A DNA stretch of 22,277 bases from the NCBI GenBank assembly GCA_964627035.1, contig CAZVKN010000043.1, forward strand, positions 1-22,277, in the 5' to 3' direction. This document shows positions 6,782-14,536 of the stretch, piece by piece. The first letter of the stretch is position 1. Each line of letters opens with the position of its first letter. Made by a program: the position numbers and the translations under genes. The notes under the pieces are model-generated. The model had not been told where the DNA came from. It saw only the letters and a program-made list of their open reading frames with translations, and did no database searches. Source of the stretch: CAZVKN01 sp964627035 (lineage in GTDB: Bacteria; Electryoneota; AABM5-125-24; Hatepunaeales; Hatepunaeaceae).

Positions 6782-9283
6782 ATGAGTGAAGAGCATCGCA
6801 AAAGTGAAATGACTTATCCGTCCGGTGGGACGACATTGAAAATTATTTTGATCGCTGCACTGTTATTCAGGTGGATACACCTAGCAATCGTCTCAGGCAG
6901 CGATCTTGTGCATCTGCCGATAATTGACTCAGCATTTTACCACAACTGGGCTGCATCAATTAGTAGTGGAAACGCATTGGGCGGAAGCATATTCTTTATG
7001 AGTCCACTCTATCCCTATTTTATGGGGATTTTTTACACCATATTCGGTGTCAAACCGATTTGGATTATGATCTTGCAGAGCATCATGTCAACCGGCACGG
7101 TTTGGATGCTCTACCGTTTCAGTGCGAGTATCTCGGGAAAGAAGGTCGGACTGATATCTGCCGGAATTGCTGCTGTTTATGCACCGTTTATATTTTTTGA
7201 CAGTACTCTCCTGACTTCATCTTTGATCCTGTTTTTCTCAGCGATAATTCTTAATCTGACACTGACAACTTTCAAGAAATCGAATCCGGTTTCGCTTCTG
7301 CTTCTTGGGTTGGTATTAGGGCTCTCCGCATTGACCCGTCCATTAGTCTTGATTTTTATTCCTTTTTTACTGATCGGTTACTTTCTAGCAAATCGAAAAA
7401 CGTTTATTCGTAATACGCTGCATGTTATCATCGGACTGCTGATTGTGTTGACACCTGTCAGCATACGAAATCTGGTGGTGGGTGGTGAATTTGTGCTGAC
7501 TACTTCATCAGCCGGAATGAACTTCTATGTTGGTAACAATGCCGAAGCGACAGGGCTTTACTGGGAAGCTCCGTTTTTGTCATCGGTAGAACCTCAATAC
7601 GAGAATGAGGATTATCGTCGAACGGCTTCCCAAAAAATGGAAAAGAATCTGACTACACGGCAAGCAGGCAACTATTGGATGATTCAGGCACTCGATTGGA
7701 TTATCAATAATCCGATTGACTATATCAAGCTGCTGTTTACAAAACTATTCTATTTCTGGAATCGTGCGGAATTTGCCAACAATGTCAGCATCCATCTTGG
7801 GAATTGGGAATCACCGCTGCTGAAATTTAATCCGATAGGGTTTTGGCTGATCGGTCCGTTAGGGTTCTCCGGCTTGATCCTGATGGGTATCAGACTCGGC
7901 TGGCGAAAGGTGCGAGTAGCTCACTTCTGGGTGTTGGCTTATATGACCGGATGCATGCTGTTCTTCGTGTCATCAGAATACAGGCTGCCGATTGTGCTGC
8001 CGTTGATACTGGGAGCTGCATATCTAATAGTTGAGATTGTGAATCACTTTAAGGGCAAACAAACTGAAGAAGCTTTCAAAATAATTGCATTAGGTCTCTT
8101 GTTCTTTCCGTTGGTAAACTTTCGCACTCCGTTCATTGCCGGTGGTGACAATGCACGGATGGATTGGTTTAATCTCGGGAACACATTAGTGAAACAGTAT
8201 CGCTATACCGAAGCAATTCCACGCTTTCAAAACTCACTTGCAATTGATCCCTACTTTGCTGAGGCACTGCACAAGCTTGCTGAAGCTTACTACCGTTCAG
8301 GTGATATTGACAATGCACTTGCTATTGGTAAACGTGTCGGTCTCACTGATGAAGAGGGGATTCTGAAAATAATCCGTGGTGAGTCTATTCACGAGGCTTA
8401 CGCACTCCTTCAAGAGGGCAAGTTCTACGCTGCTTTTCAGGAGTTCCTTTTTGCAGGATGGGACACTACCAGCGCAATTGCAGAGACTACTCGTGTCGGT
8501 AAGATCCGCGATGCCCAGATTGCGTATTCCAATGGAGAATTTGAATCGGCACTAAATAAGTTCAGACAGGTATATGCATCCGACAGTGCAGGCTCACCTT
8601 TAATCGGTTACAATATTGCTCTTCTGCATTGGAAGTTTGGCTATCCCGACTCTACAGAATTCTACGTGAATCAAGTACTGTCGCTTGATTCGCTCAATGC
8701 TCCGGCAATTCAGCTTATGGCACGTGTCTATAACGCCACCGAACGACAGGACAAAGCAATACAGATCCTGCGTAGAATTTCACCTGAAGCTGAACTGCAG
8801 GACAGACTGCTTCCGATGATTCGGATTGAAATGGATTCACTGGCTGCACTTGGTATGTACAACGAAGCACTCGAAGCTTATGGTCGTTATGGCAGACAAT
8901 ATTTCCCGGAAACGATGCCCGAAGACAAAGTTCGGCTTGGTCGCTTACAGTTGGAAGTCGGAAATACGGACTTGGCATTGAGGCTATTGGAAGAGGCTGA
9001 ATCAGCAGGAATCGAGACATACCTGCTTCTTCTTCACCAAGGCAGAGCTTTATCAAAACTTAACAGATTGTCAGAAGCGAAGTCTGTGCTGCAAAAGGCG
9101 ATTGTTAAGGAGCCTGAACAACCTGAGGCGCGGATTGTTCTCGCTGAATTGTACTTCTCCGAGAATAAACCCGGTCTTGCATGGAAAGAGACTGAAGCCA
9201 TCAATCATCTCGATATAGTCAGTCCGGAGTGGTCAAAACGCTATCAGGAGTTAAGATCGCTGCTACAAAAAATCGAAAGGTAA
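6782..9283 (+). CDS. GT39/PMT-family membrane glycosyltransferase with C-terminal TPR tail
   Basis: 833 aa, starting at an ATG with GAGGAG at 6771-6776. Residues about 18-430 are a polytopic membrane domain with roughly ten to twelve hydrophobic segments. It has the PMT/ArnT-like signature: an acidic residue in the first extracytoplasmic loop (D49 in IIDSAFYHNWA), then MSPLYPYF (73-80) and SALTRP. These enzymes transfer sugars from a polyprenyl-phosphate carrier to protein or lipid on the outer face of the inner membrane. From residue 456 on the protein is soluble and rich in TPR units, about seven in all (first NLGNTLV-AIPRFQNSLAIDP, last ARIVLAELYFSENKPGLA). The TPR part should lie in the periplasm if topology follows the family. 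The substrate is unknown. Its place right after three T9SS substrates suggests glycosylation of secreted proteins, which is inference. Confidence 0.82.
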   Translation: MSEEHRKSEMTYPSGGTTLKIILIAALLFRWIHLAIVSGSDLVHLPIIDSAFYHNWAASISSGNALGGSIFFMSPLYPYFMGIFYTIFGVKPIWIMILQSIMSTGTVWMLYRFSASISGKKVGLISAGIAAVYAPFIFFDSTLLTSSLILFFSAIILNLTLTTFKKSNPVSLLLLGLVLGLSALTRPLVLIFIPFLLIGYFLANRKTFIRNTLHVIIGLLIVLTPVSIRNLVVGGEFVLTTSSAGMNFYVGNNAEATGLYWEAPFLSSVEPQYENEDYRRTASQKMEKNLTTRQAGNYWMIQALDWIINNPIDYIKLLFTKLFYFWNRAEFANNVSIHLGNWESPLLKFNPIGFWLIGPLGFSGLILMGIRLGWRKVRVAHFWVLAYMTGCMLFFVSSEYRLPIVLPLILGAAYLIVEIVNHFKGKQTEEAFKIIALGLLFFPLVNFRTPFIAGGDNARMDWFNLGNTLVKQYRYTEAIPRFQNSLAIDPYFAEALHKLAEAYYRSGDIDNALAIGKRVGLTDEEGILKIIRGESIHEAYALLQEGKFYAAFQEFLFAGWDTTSAIAETTRVGKIRDAQIAYSNGEFESALNKFRQVYASDSAGSPLIGYNIALLHWKFGYPDSTEFYVNQVLSLDSLNAPAIQLMARVYNATERQDKAIQILRRISPEAELQDRLLPMIRIEMDSLAALGMYNEALEAYGRYGRQYFPETMPEDKVRLGRLQLEVGNTDLALRLLEEAESAGIETYLLLLHQGRALSKLNRLSEAKSVLQKAIVKEPEQPEARIVLAELYFSENKPGLAWKETEAINHLDIVSPEWSKRYQELRSLLQKIER

Positions 9284-9340
9284 CCAATCAATCTGAACCG
9301 ATAACATCCTCCAACCTCACGAATCTGCTTCTCGTTATTG

Positions 9341-9395
9341 GAATTTGTGAACAAGACCGCATATATTAGTGTGATAACGGTTTTTTCACAAATTC
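9341..9395. repeat. Inverted repeat in the gap before the signalling operon
   Basis: A 10-bp perfect inverted repeat (9341-9350 with 9386-9395) encloses 35 bases that end in a run of six T (9381-9386). It could be a weak terminator region for the glycosyltransferase gene or a binding site for a dimeric regulator. Nothing else in 9284-9420 is recognisable. Confidence 0.3.
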
Positions 9396-9424
9396 AGCTT
9401 CACCTCGTACATGACCGACGGAAC

Positions 9425-9453
9425 TTGACAAAACCTGTAAAGAGTAATACCTT
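9425..9453 (+). promoter_or_regulatory. Candidate promoter for the signalling operon
   Basis: A perfect TTGACA lies at 9425-9430. A poor -10 (TACCTT, 9448-9453) is 17 bases away; a better-looking TAATAC (9445-9450) is only 14 away. Transcription from here would give a leader of about 70 bases. This is the only strong -35-like hexamer in the 244-base gap. Confidence 0.3.
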
Positions 9454-9527
9454 ACTTAAGGCTATGATGGAGATGGTTAAGCCTGGCTTCAGGAGAGGAC
9501 AGTCACTTTAACGATAAAATTTCAAAC

Positions 9528-10313
9528 TTGAATCAAAACCCAAAAAGCCTCAAGATTCTGCTTGCTGAAGATAGTGAGATAAATCAAAAATTAGTCTCAA
9601 AAATACTTAAAAATGCAGGGCATCAACTGATTTATGCCGTCACGGGAGTGGAAGCTGTTGAAAAATGGCAGTCAAATAGTGTTGACCTGATATTAATGGA
9701 TGTCCAGATGCCTGAGATGAATGGATTTGATGCGACGCTAAGGATCCGAAAGTTGGAGATGGATAGTGGTGGGCACACTCCAATAGTTGCCATGACGGCA
9801 CATGCTCTTACAGGTGATCGTGAACGATGTCTTGATGCAGGCATGGACGACTACATAAGCAAACCTATCTCCATTGATGCTCTGCATGATCTTGTCTCCG
9901 GATATACGATTGTGAACTTTTCAGGTGAAAATATCATCTCGGGTTCATCAGATAAAGTGAATTCAGATGAGGCGATAATTAATTGGGATGAAGCGCTTAA
10001 CCGTATGGGCGGGGATTACGACTTTTTCTATGAACTGATAACCGAGTTTTTTGAGGAGGCGGCTGAAAGAGCCGGTAAGATGCTGGAAGCGGTTAAGATG
10101 AGTGATATGGAGACATTGCAGGACGAGGCGCACTTCTTGAAAGGATCATCAGGCGTGTTCTCGCTTAAGAAAGTGTTTAATCTTACAGTCATCCTCGAAA
10201 AGTACGGCAGGGATCAAGTTGTTGATGGTTGTGTAAAGTTGGTGACGGAATTGATTGAAGAGATTCAATCAGCAAAGGATCACATTACGGCTAATATTAA
10301 GAACAGGAAATGA
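9528..10313 (+). CDS. Response-regulator receiver fused to HPt phosphotransfer domain
   Basis: 261 aa. The receiver domain (about 8-125) has the acidic pair E14-D15, phospho-acceptor D58 in LILMDVQMPEMNG, T90 and K112 in SKP. After a linker, an HPt domain (about 150-250) carries the phospho-histidine H202 in AHFLKGSSG. There is no DNA-binding or enzymatic output domain. The protein should therefore relay phosphate, as the C-terminal receiver-HPt parts of BarA- or EvgS-like hybrid kinases do, but as a separate protein. No histidine kinase lies in the window. The TTG start is chosen because the receiver fold begins nine residues later and no ATG precedes it; it lacks a close ribosome binding site (AGGAGAG at 9491 is about 30 bases away). 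It is first in a run of eight closely spaced genes. Confidence 0.85.
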   Translation: MNQNPKSLKILLAEDSEINQKLVSKILKNAGHQLIYAVTGVEAVEKWQSNSVDLILMDVQMPEMNGFDATLRIRKLEMDSGGHTPIVAMTAHALTGDRERCLDAGMDDYISKPISIDALHDLVSGYTIVNFSGENIISGSSDKVNSDEAIINWDEALNRMGGDYDFFYELITEFFEEAAERAGKMLEAVKMSDMETLQDEAHFLKGSSGVFSLKKVFNLTVILEKYGRDQVVDGCVKLVTELIEEIQSAKDHITANIKNRK

Positions 10314-10346
10314 AGCAGTAGATTCTGTCTGGCAGTTTACAATTTA

Positions 10347-12677
10347 ATGATCACAATTAATTACCAAAAAGCACCAATACTACTCACAGCAGTTCTGATC
10401 ATCTCACTGAGCTTCGGAACTCAACTATCGGCTCAGCAAAGTGGAGCGGTCACGGTTGTGGTCAAAAAGAACCAGACGATTCGGATGATCGCCGAGCAGT
10501 ATCTGAAAGATCCTGACTTATGGCAGGACATCCTCAGGGCAAACAGTCTTGAGTCCGCTGCAGATGTCAAACCGGGTTCAAAGCTGATTATTCCGGTAAA
10601 ATCAATCACCGGTGCCAACGACCAACTGAAGTCGGCAAAGAAGACTGTCGCAAAAGCGAATGAAGCCGGTGCGAGGCTGTTCGCACCGACTGTGATTGCG
10701 AAAGCTCTGACTCAATTGCAGGCTGCTCACACAAAAAGATCTGCCGGGGATTGGAAGAGTTGCTATGAGCTGGCAAGGTCAGCGACTGCCGAAGCGAAAA
10801 AGGCGTTGAACATCAGCCTTGCGAATCAAGAAACTTCAGCCGAAGCGGTAGTGCAAGCGCGTAAAGGCAACGTTCAGAGCCGTACAGAGAGAGAGAACAA
10901 GTGGTATGATGCACCGCTTTACTCGACATTGGAAGAAGGTGAGAAAATCAGGACATTGGCTCAGTCGTATGCGGAGATTAAGTTCAAGGATGACAGTAAA
11001 CTTCGGTTGAAAGAGAATTCACAGGCATTGATACGAAAGATGCGGGTGAATAATCTGAACAACAAAACCGAATCTGACGTTACATTGGTCAGCGGCGATA
11101 TCCACGCATTTCTTTCGGGGGGGAAAAGCAGCAAAGAATTCAAACTGAATGTGCCAGGTGTTGAGACTAACATTGAGTCTTCTAATTTCTGGGTCAATCT
11201 CGATAAGAAAACGTCAAAATTTGCCAATTACGAGGGCAAGCTGGAGATAAAATCGAAAGGGGCAAAGGTACTGTTAAAGCAGAATGAAGGATCAATCATC
11301 CGCCCGAATCAGAAACCTTCAAAACCACGTAAATTACTGAATGCACCTGCGCTGATTGCTCCTGCAAATGGTGACAAGCTGTTCTCCAAGGAAAAACAGA
11401 TGACTTGGGAACCGGTGAAGGGAACTATGGCATATCAGCTCGAGATTGCGTCAGACGATAAGTTTAATCAGGTTGAATACCAAAGAAACACCAAGAGAAA
11501 AAGCAACCCGATTCCCAAAAATCTCGCGACGGGAGTTTACTTCTGGAGGATCACCGCAATTGATTCAATAGGGCTTCCGGGCAAGTTCGGACGGTACAGA
11601 TCTTTCACAATAATCAATGATAAAATACCTCCGTTCCTGACGATTGACCCTGTAGCCAAAGTTGTTGAAGAGAGCACGATAACAATTACCGGTGAAACGG
11701 AGCGCGGTGTAACTATTGTGATAAACGAGAAGCCTGTCACTGTTGATATGGATGGCAGGTACAGGCACGATGTAGCCTTAAATCCGGGATTAAACAGAGT
11801 CATGGTGGCTGTCAATGACCGAGCGGGCAACATATCTGAAAAAACAGTAGAAATAGTGAGATCCGGTGATAAGCTTAAACAGCTTACCATTGACCATGAC
11901 CAATCTGACGGAGAGGTTGGAAGAATCGCAGTGTCAGGCTCACAATTCGTCCTTTCCGGATCAACGGATCCGGGGAACATCGTTACCGTCTTAGCAATTA
12001 CCGATGATGTAGTCTCCCGCACTACAGCCGATGATGACGGTACGTTCCGATTCAACATCAGGAATGCGCTAACACTGCACGAGCTGAAGATTACAACCGA
12101 AAATCAAATCGGAAAGTCAACAGCTCGTACACTGAAGATTGAACAGCTCGCTACTGAACCCGAAATTGTCGTCCAAACGGCACTCCCATCACTGACCGGA
12201 AAGGAGACGATTGAAATAGCAGGACATGTCAAATCAATTGGCTCTCTCACCATCAACGGTAAAGCTGTTTCATTGACAAATCAGCGATACAAAACCACAA
12301 TTAAATTGGAACTTGGAATCAACCGGATTGAGCTGATAGGCAGTGATGACCTTGGGCGTGTTACTATTTTTACAAAGGAAATCTATCTTGACAATAAACC
12401 ACCAAAATATCTGTCGCACCGCTTCCTGATGGAACCGTCCGATGGTGATGAACTCAACAGGCTTGTAGTGAAGGTTTCCGACAATTCGAGCATGAAAAGA
12501 GTCGCATACTATGAGGTTAGCTCCGGCAAATTCAATCATCAAGATTATCTTGAGTTGTCGCAGGATGGTAGCAGTTTCAGCGGTATAATACGCAAACCAT
12601 CGGGAACCGGACATTTGAAATTGAAGCGAGTGATACTTGAAGACGCATTTGGCAACAGTAAAGAGTATCGCTTCTGA
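10347..12677 (+). CDS. Exported LysM / FecR-like / Ig-like repeat protein
   Basis: 776 aa. A signal peptide covers about 1-30 (QLSAQ). A LysM module (about 35-84: VVVKKNQTIRMIAEQYL to KPGSKLIIPV) should bind peptidoglycan. Residues about 90-170 are Ala/Lys-rich and helical. A FecR-like domain follows (about 195-318: GEKIRTLAQSYAEIKFKDDS, later VNLDKKTSKFANYEGKLEI). A fibronectin/Ig-like module (about 333-422) has WEPVKGTMAYQLEIA and GVYFWRI. The remainder to the C terminus (about 430-776) holds roughly four Ig-like units of the type ITGETERGVTIVINE. No transmembrane anchor follows the signal peptide, so it is probably periplasmic and held to the wall by LysM. It lies 33 bases after the receiver-HPt gene and 29 before the diguanylate cyclase gene, which suggests a sensory or scaffold role. 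FecR domains are known from sigma-regulator systems, but this protein has no cytoplasmic anti-sigma part. Confidence 0.85.
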   Translation: MITINYQKAPILLTAVLIISLSFGTQLSAQQSGAVTVVVKKNQTIRMIAEQYLKDPDLWQDILRANSLESAADVKPGSKLIIPVKSITGANDQLKSAKKTVAKANEAGARLFAPTVIAKALTQLQAAHTKRSAGDWKSCYELARSATAEAKKALNISLANQETSAEAVVQARKGNVQSRTERENKWYDAPLYSTLEEGEKIRTLAQSYAEIKFKDDSKLRLKENSQALIRKMRVNNLNNKTESDVTLVSGDIHAFLSGGKSSKEFKLNVPGVETNIESSNFWVNLDKKTSKFANYEGKLEIKSKGAKVLLKQNEGSIIRPNQKPSKPRKLLNAPALIAPANGDKLFSKEKQMTWEPVKGTMAYQLEIASDDKFNQVEYQRNTKRKSNPIPKNLATGVYFWRITAIDSIGLPGKFGRYRSFTIINDKIPPFLTIDPVAKVVEESTITITGETERGVTIVINEKPVTVDMDGRYRHDVALNPGLNRVMVAVNDRAGNISEKTVEIVRSGDKLKQLTIDHDQSDGEVGRIAVSGSQFVLSGSTDPGNIVTVLAITDDVVSRTTADDDGTFRFNIRNALTLHELKITTENQIGKSTARTLKIEQLATEPEIVVQTALPSLTGKETIEIAGHVKSIGSLTINGKAVSLTNQRYKTTIKLELGINRIELIGSDDLGRVTIFTKEIYLDNKPPKYLSHRFLMEPSDGDELNRLVVKVSDNSSMKRVAYYEVSSGKFNHQDYLELSQDGSSFSGIIRKPSGTGHLKLKRVILEDAFGNSKEYRF

Positions 12678-12706
12678 TTGATTGAAAAGAGAACACAAGG
12701 ATATAA

Positions 12707-13705
12707 ATGACAGAAGTTGATCTACAGACAGATCCGGAACACCAATTTGCAATACTGAGTTACGCAACCCGGCTGCTGGCTTCACAGACTGACCGCGAGC
12801 AGGTGTTATACATCGCTCTCGACACTCTTTGCAACTTTGCACATAGTGACAAGATTGCAATTATCGAGACTGACGGAGAGGAACCTGCCAAAACCGGGAA
12901 GATCATCGGACTGTTGAACGGTGGAGAAGTGACATTCCCAAACAACAGCGTCAGAATGGACTGCGCGCCGTTTGATAAAGTTATTGAGGACAAAAAACCG
13001 GGGATCTATGACACCAGCAAGGGCTCGCCGACTTTATGTTTTCCGATCCTTAACATTCAGCAGAAGATAGTCGGTCTTGTTGCCATTGACAGAGCGACTT
13101 CTGAACCACTGCCGATTTTGGAGATGCAGATACTTGTCATGCTCTCGACCTTGATCGGTGTTTCGCTTGAGCAGTCACGCTACTTTAAGTTAGCAACCTT
13201 TGACGGACTGACAGGTCTGTATGTCCGTCGGTACTTTGACATTCGGCTCAATGAAGAGATGGCTCGGGTGCAACGCCACGGTGGGGATTTATCCCTGTTT
13301 ATCGCCGATATTGATCATTTCAAACAGGTTAACGACAGTTACGGACACCAACAGGGTGACATCGTCTTGAAAGAGCTGGCGACGATACTGAGATATTCGG
13401 TCCGCAAAGACATTGATATCCCGTGCCGCTATGGCGGTGAAGAATTTATTACTATCTTGCCGAATACAGGATTGACAGGAGCACGAGTTGTAGCAGAGAG
13501 ATTCCGTCAAAATTGTGAAGACTACCCATTTTCCACTAAGGAAGGTAAACTCAAGATTACAGTCAGCGGTGGAATTGCAGCTATTGATCAAAGCAGCGAG
13601 TTAACCGGTGAGCAGTTTCTGAAGCATGCTGATACGAAACTGTATGAAGCTAAGGAATCGGGTCGTAACAGGATATTGGAGTGGCATCTGTCACAAGATC
13701 AGTGA
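12707..13705 (+). CDS. GAF-GGDEF diguanylate cyclase
   Basis: 332 aa, start supported by AAGGA at 12697-12701. Residues about 12-158 form a GAF-like sensor fold (ending GLVAIDRATSEPLPILEMQILVMLSTLIG). Residues about 163-328 are a GGDEF domain with DGLTGL (166-171), the metal-binding FIADIDHFK, and the active-site GGEEF at 243-247. The family makes cyclic di-GMP from two GTP. The product-inhibition I-site is altered: where RxxD is expected six residues before the first Gly, the sequence reads KDID (234-237), with an Arg one position earlier (233). Feedback inhibition may be weakened. There is no membrane segment, so it is cytoplasmic. It lies 29 bases after the LysM/FecR gene and 29 before the HATPase-STAS gene. 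Confidence 0.9.
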   Translation: MTEVDLQTDPEHQFAILSYATRLLASQTDREQVLYIALDTLCNFAHSDKIAIIETDGEEPAKTGKIIGLLNGGEVTFPNNSVRMDCAPFDKVIEDKKPGIYDTSKGSPTLCFPILNIQQKIVGLVAIDRATSEPLPILEMQILVMLSTLIGVSLEQSRYFKLATFDGLTGLYVRRYFDIRLNEEMARVQRHGGDLSLFIADIDHFKQVNDSYGHQQGDIVLKELATILRYSVRKDIDIPCRYGGEEFITILPNTGLTGARVVAERFRQNCEDYPFSTKEGKLKITVSGGIAAIDQSSELTGEQFLKHADTKLYEAKESGRNRILEWHLSQDQ

Positions 13706-13734
13706 TCTGAAGACATACAAGAAATGCGAGTGAA

Positions 13735-14526
13735 TTGGAAAACAGCTTAAACATAAGAAACAGATCGGAAGAGATTGCCAGGGTAGTGCGCTGGTCGCGT
13801 GATATTGGGCATTCATTAGAACTTCCTGAGAAACAGGTGTTTGGTCTGGAGGTAGCGGTAGAGGAGTTGGTAACCAATATAGTCTGGTATGCTCACCCCG
13901 AGGGGGGAGATCATCAGATCCGGTTGAACTATTCTGTGGATGAGAAACGACTTTACTTTACGCTTGAAGATGAAGGTATTCCATTCAATCCGGTAGATCG
14001 TCCACCGCCCGACAAGATTGAGAAGATTGAAGATGCAAAAATCGGTGGATTAGGATTGGTTCTGGTCCGAAAGATGATGGATGGCATGGCATACGAGCGC
14101 AAAGACGGGAGAAATATTGTAACAATCTGGCTCGACCTTACACCCGAATTACTAAAAGAGGAACTTATGCGAAGACCGCTCACAATCAACAGTGAAAAAA
14201 AGGGCGAAGTACTGGTATTTGAAATAACCGGATGGCTGAACGCACAATCGTACCAGAAGGCTGAAGAAAAACTCATCGAGTGGCTTGAGTCCGGAGAGAA
14301 ATGGATAGCGGGTGATTTGTTGAAGTTAGATTTCATCAGCAGCATCGGTCTGCGAGTTCTGATGACGACTTCAAACAAGCTCGAAAAGTCCGGCGGCAAG
14401 CTGGTGCTGTTTAATGTTCAGGATCAGGTTAGGGATGTGTTTGATTCGACCGGTGTTTCAACACTTATTACCGTTACTTCAACTCGCGAAAAAGCTTTGG
14501 CAATTCTAAATTCTGAAATAATATAA
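13735..14526 (+). CDS. Anti-sigma-type HATPase kinase fused to STAS antagonist domain
   Basis: 263 aa with a TTG start; an in-frame stop at 13708 rules out earlier starts. Residues about 5-136 form an RsbW/SpoIIAB-like ATPase: N box EELVTN (N48), D79-x-G81 in EDEGIPFNP, and the glycine loop GGLGL (104-108). Residues about 148-263 form a STAS domain like RsbV/SpoIIAA, with FISSIGL (200-206). S203 aligns with the serine phosphorylated in SpoIIAA. In classical partner switching the kinase binds a sigma factor or the unphosphorylated antagonist, and these are separate proteins. Here kinase and antagonist are one chain. A ribosome binding site (AGAGGA) precedes an internal ATG at 14167 that would yield the STAS domain alone. 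No PP2C/SpoIIE phosphatase and no sigma factor are in the window. The C-terminal half resembles the next gene. Confidence 0.87.
   Translation: MENSLNIRNRSEEIARVVRWSRDIGHSLELPEKQVFGLEVAVEELVTNIVWYAHPEGGDHQIRLNYSVDEKRLYFTLEDEGIPFNPVDRPPPDKIEKIEDAKIGGLGLVLVRKMMDGMAYERKDGRNIVTIWLDLTPELLKEELMRRPLTINSEKKGEVLVFEITGWLNAQSYQKAEEKLIEWLESGEKWIAGDLLKLDFISSIGLRVLMTTSNKLEKSGGKLVLFNVQDQVRDVFDSTGVSTLITVTSTREKALAILNSEII
14157..14169 (+). promoter_or_regulatory. Internal ribosome binding site and ATG inside the HATPase-STAS gene
   Basis: AGAGGA (14157-14162) lies four bases before an in-frame ATG (14167-14169), codon 145, exactly in the linker between the kinase and the STAS domain. Initiation there would give a free 119-aa STAS protein, almost the size of the 112-aa STAS protein encoded next. 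It may be functional or a relic of an earlier two-gene arrangement. Confidence 0.4.
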
Positions 14527-14536
14527 GGAGTAAATT

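Noticed and set aside
9454..9500. Possible riboswitch (c-di-GMP type) in the leader of the signalling operon
   Set aside because: Short AGGCT/AGCCT and CCTG/CAGG pairings exist, but the conserved core of known GEMM classes is not visible.
11537..12058. Long antisense open frame within the LysM/FecR gene
   Set aside because: It lies opposite a well-supported coding region and its composition shows no domain or ribosome binding site; the same holds for other antisense frames such as 14883-15446 and 20026-20559.
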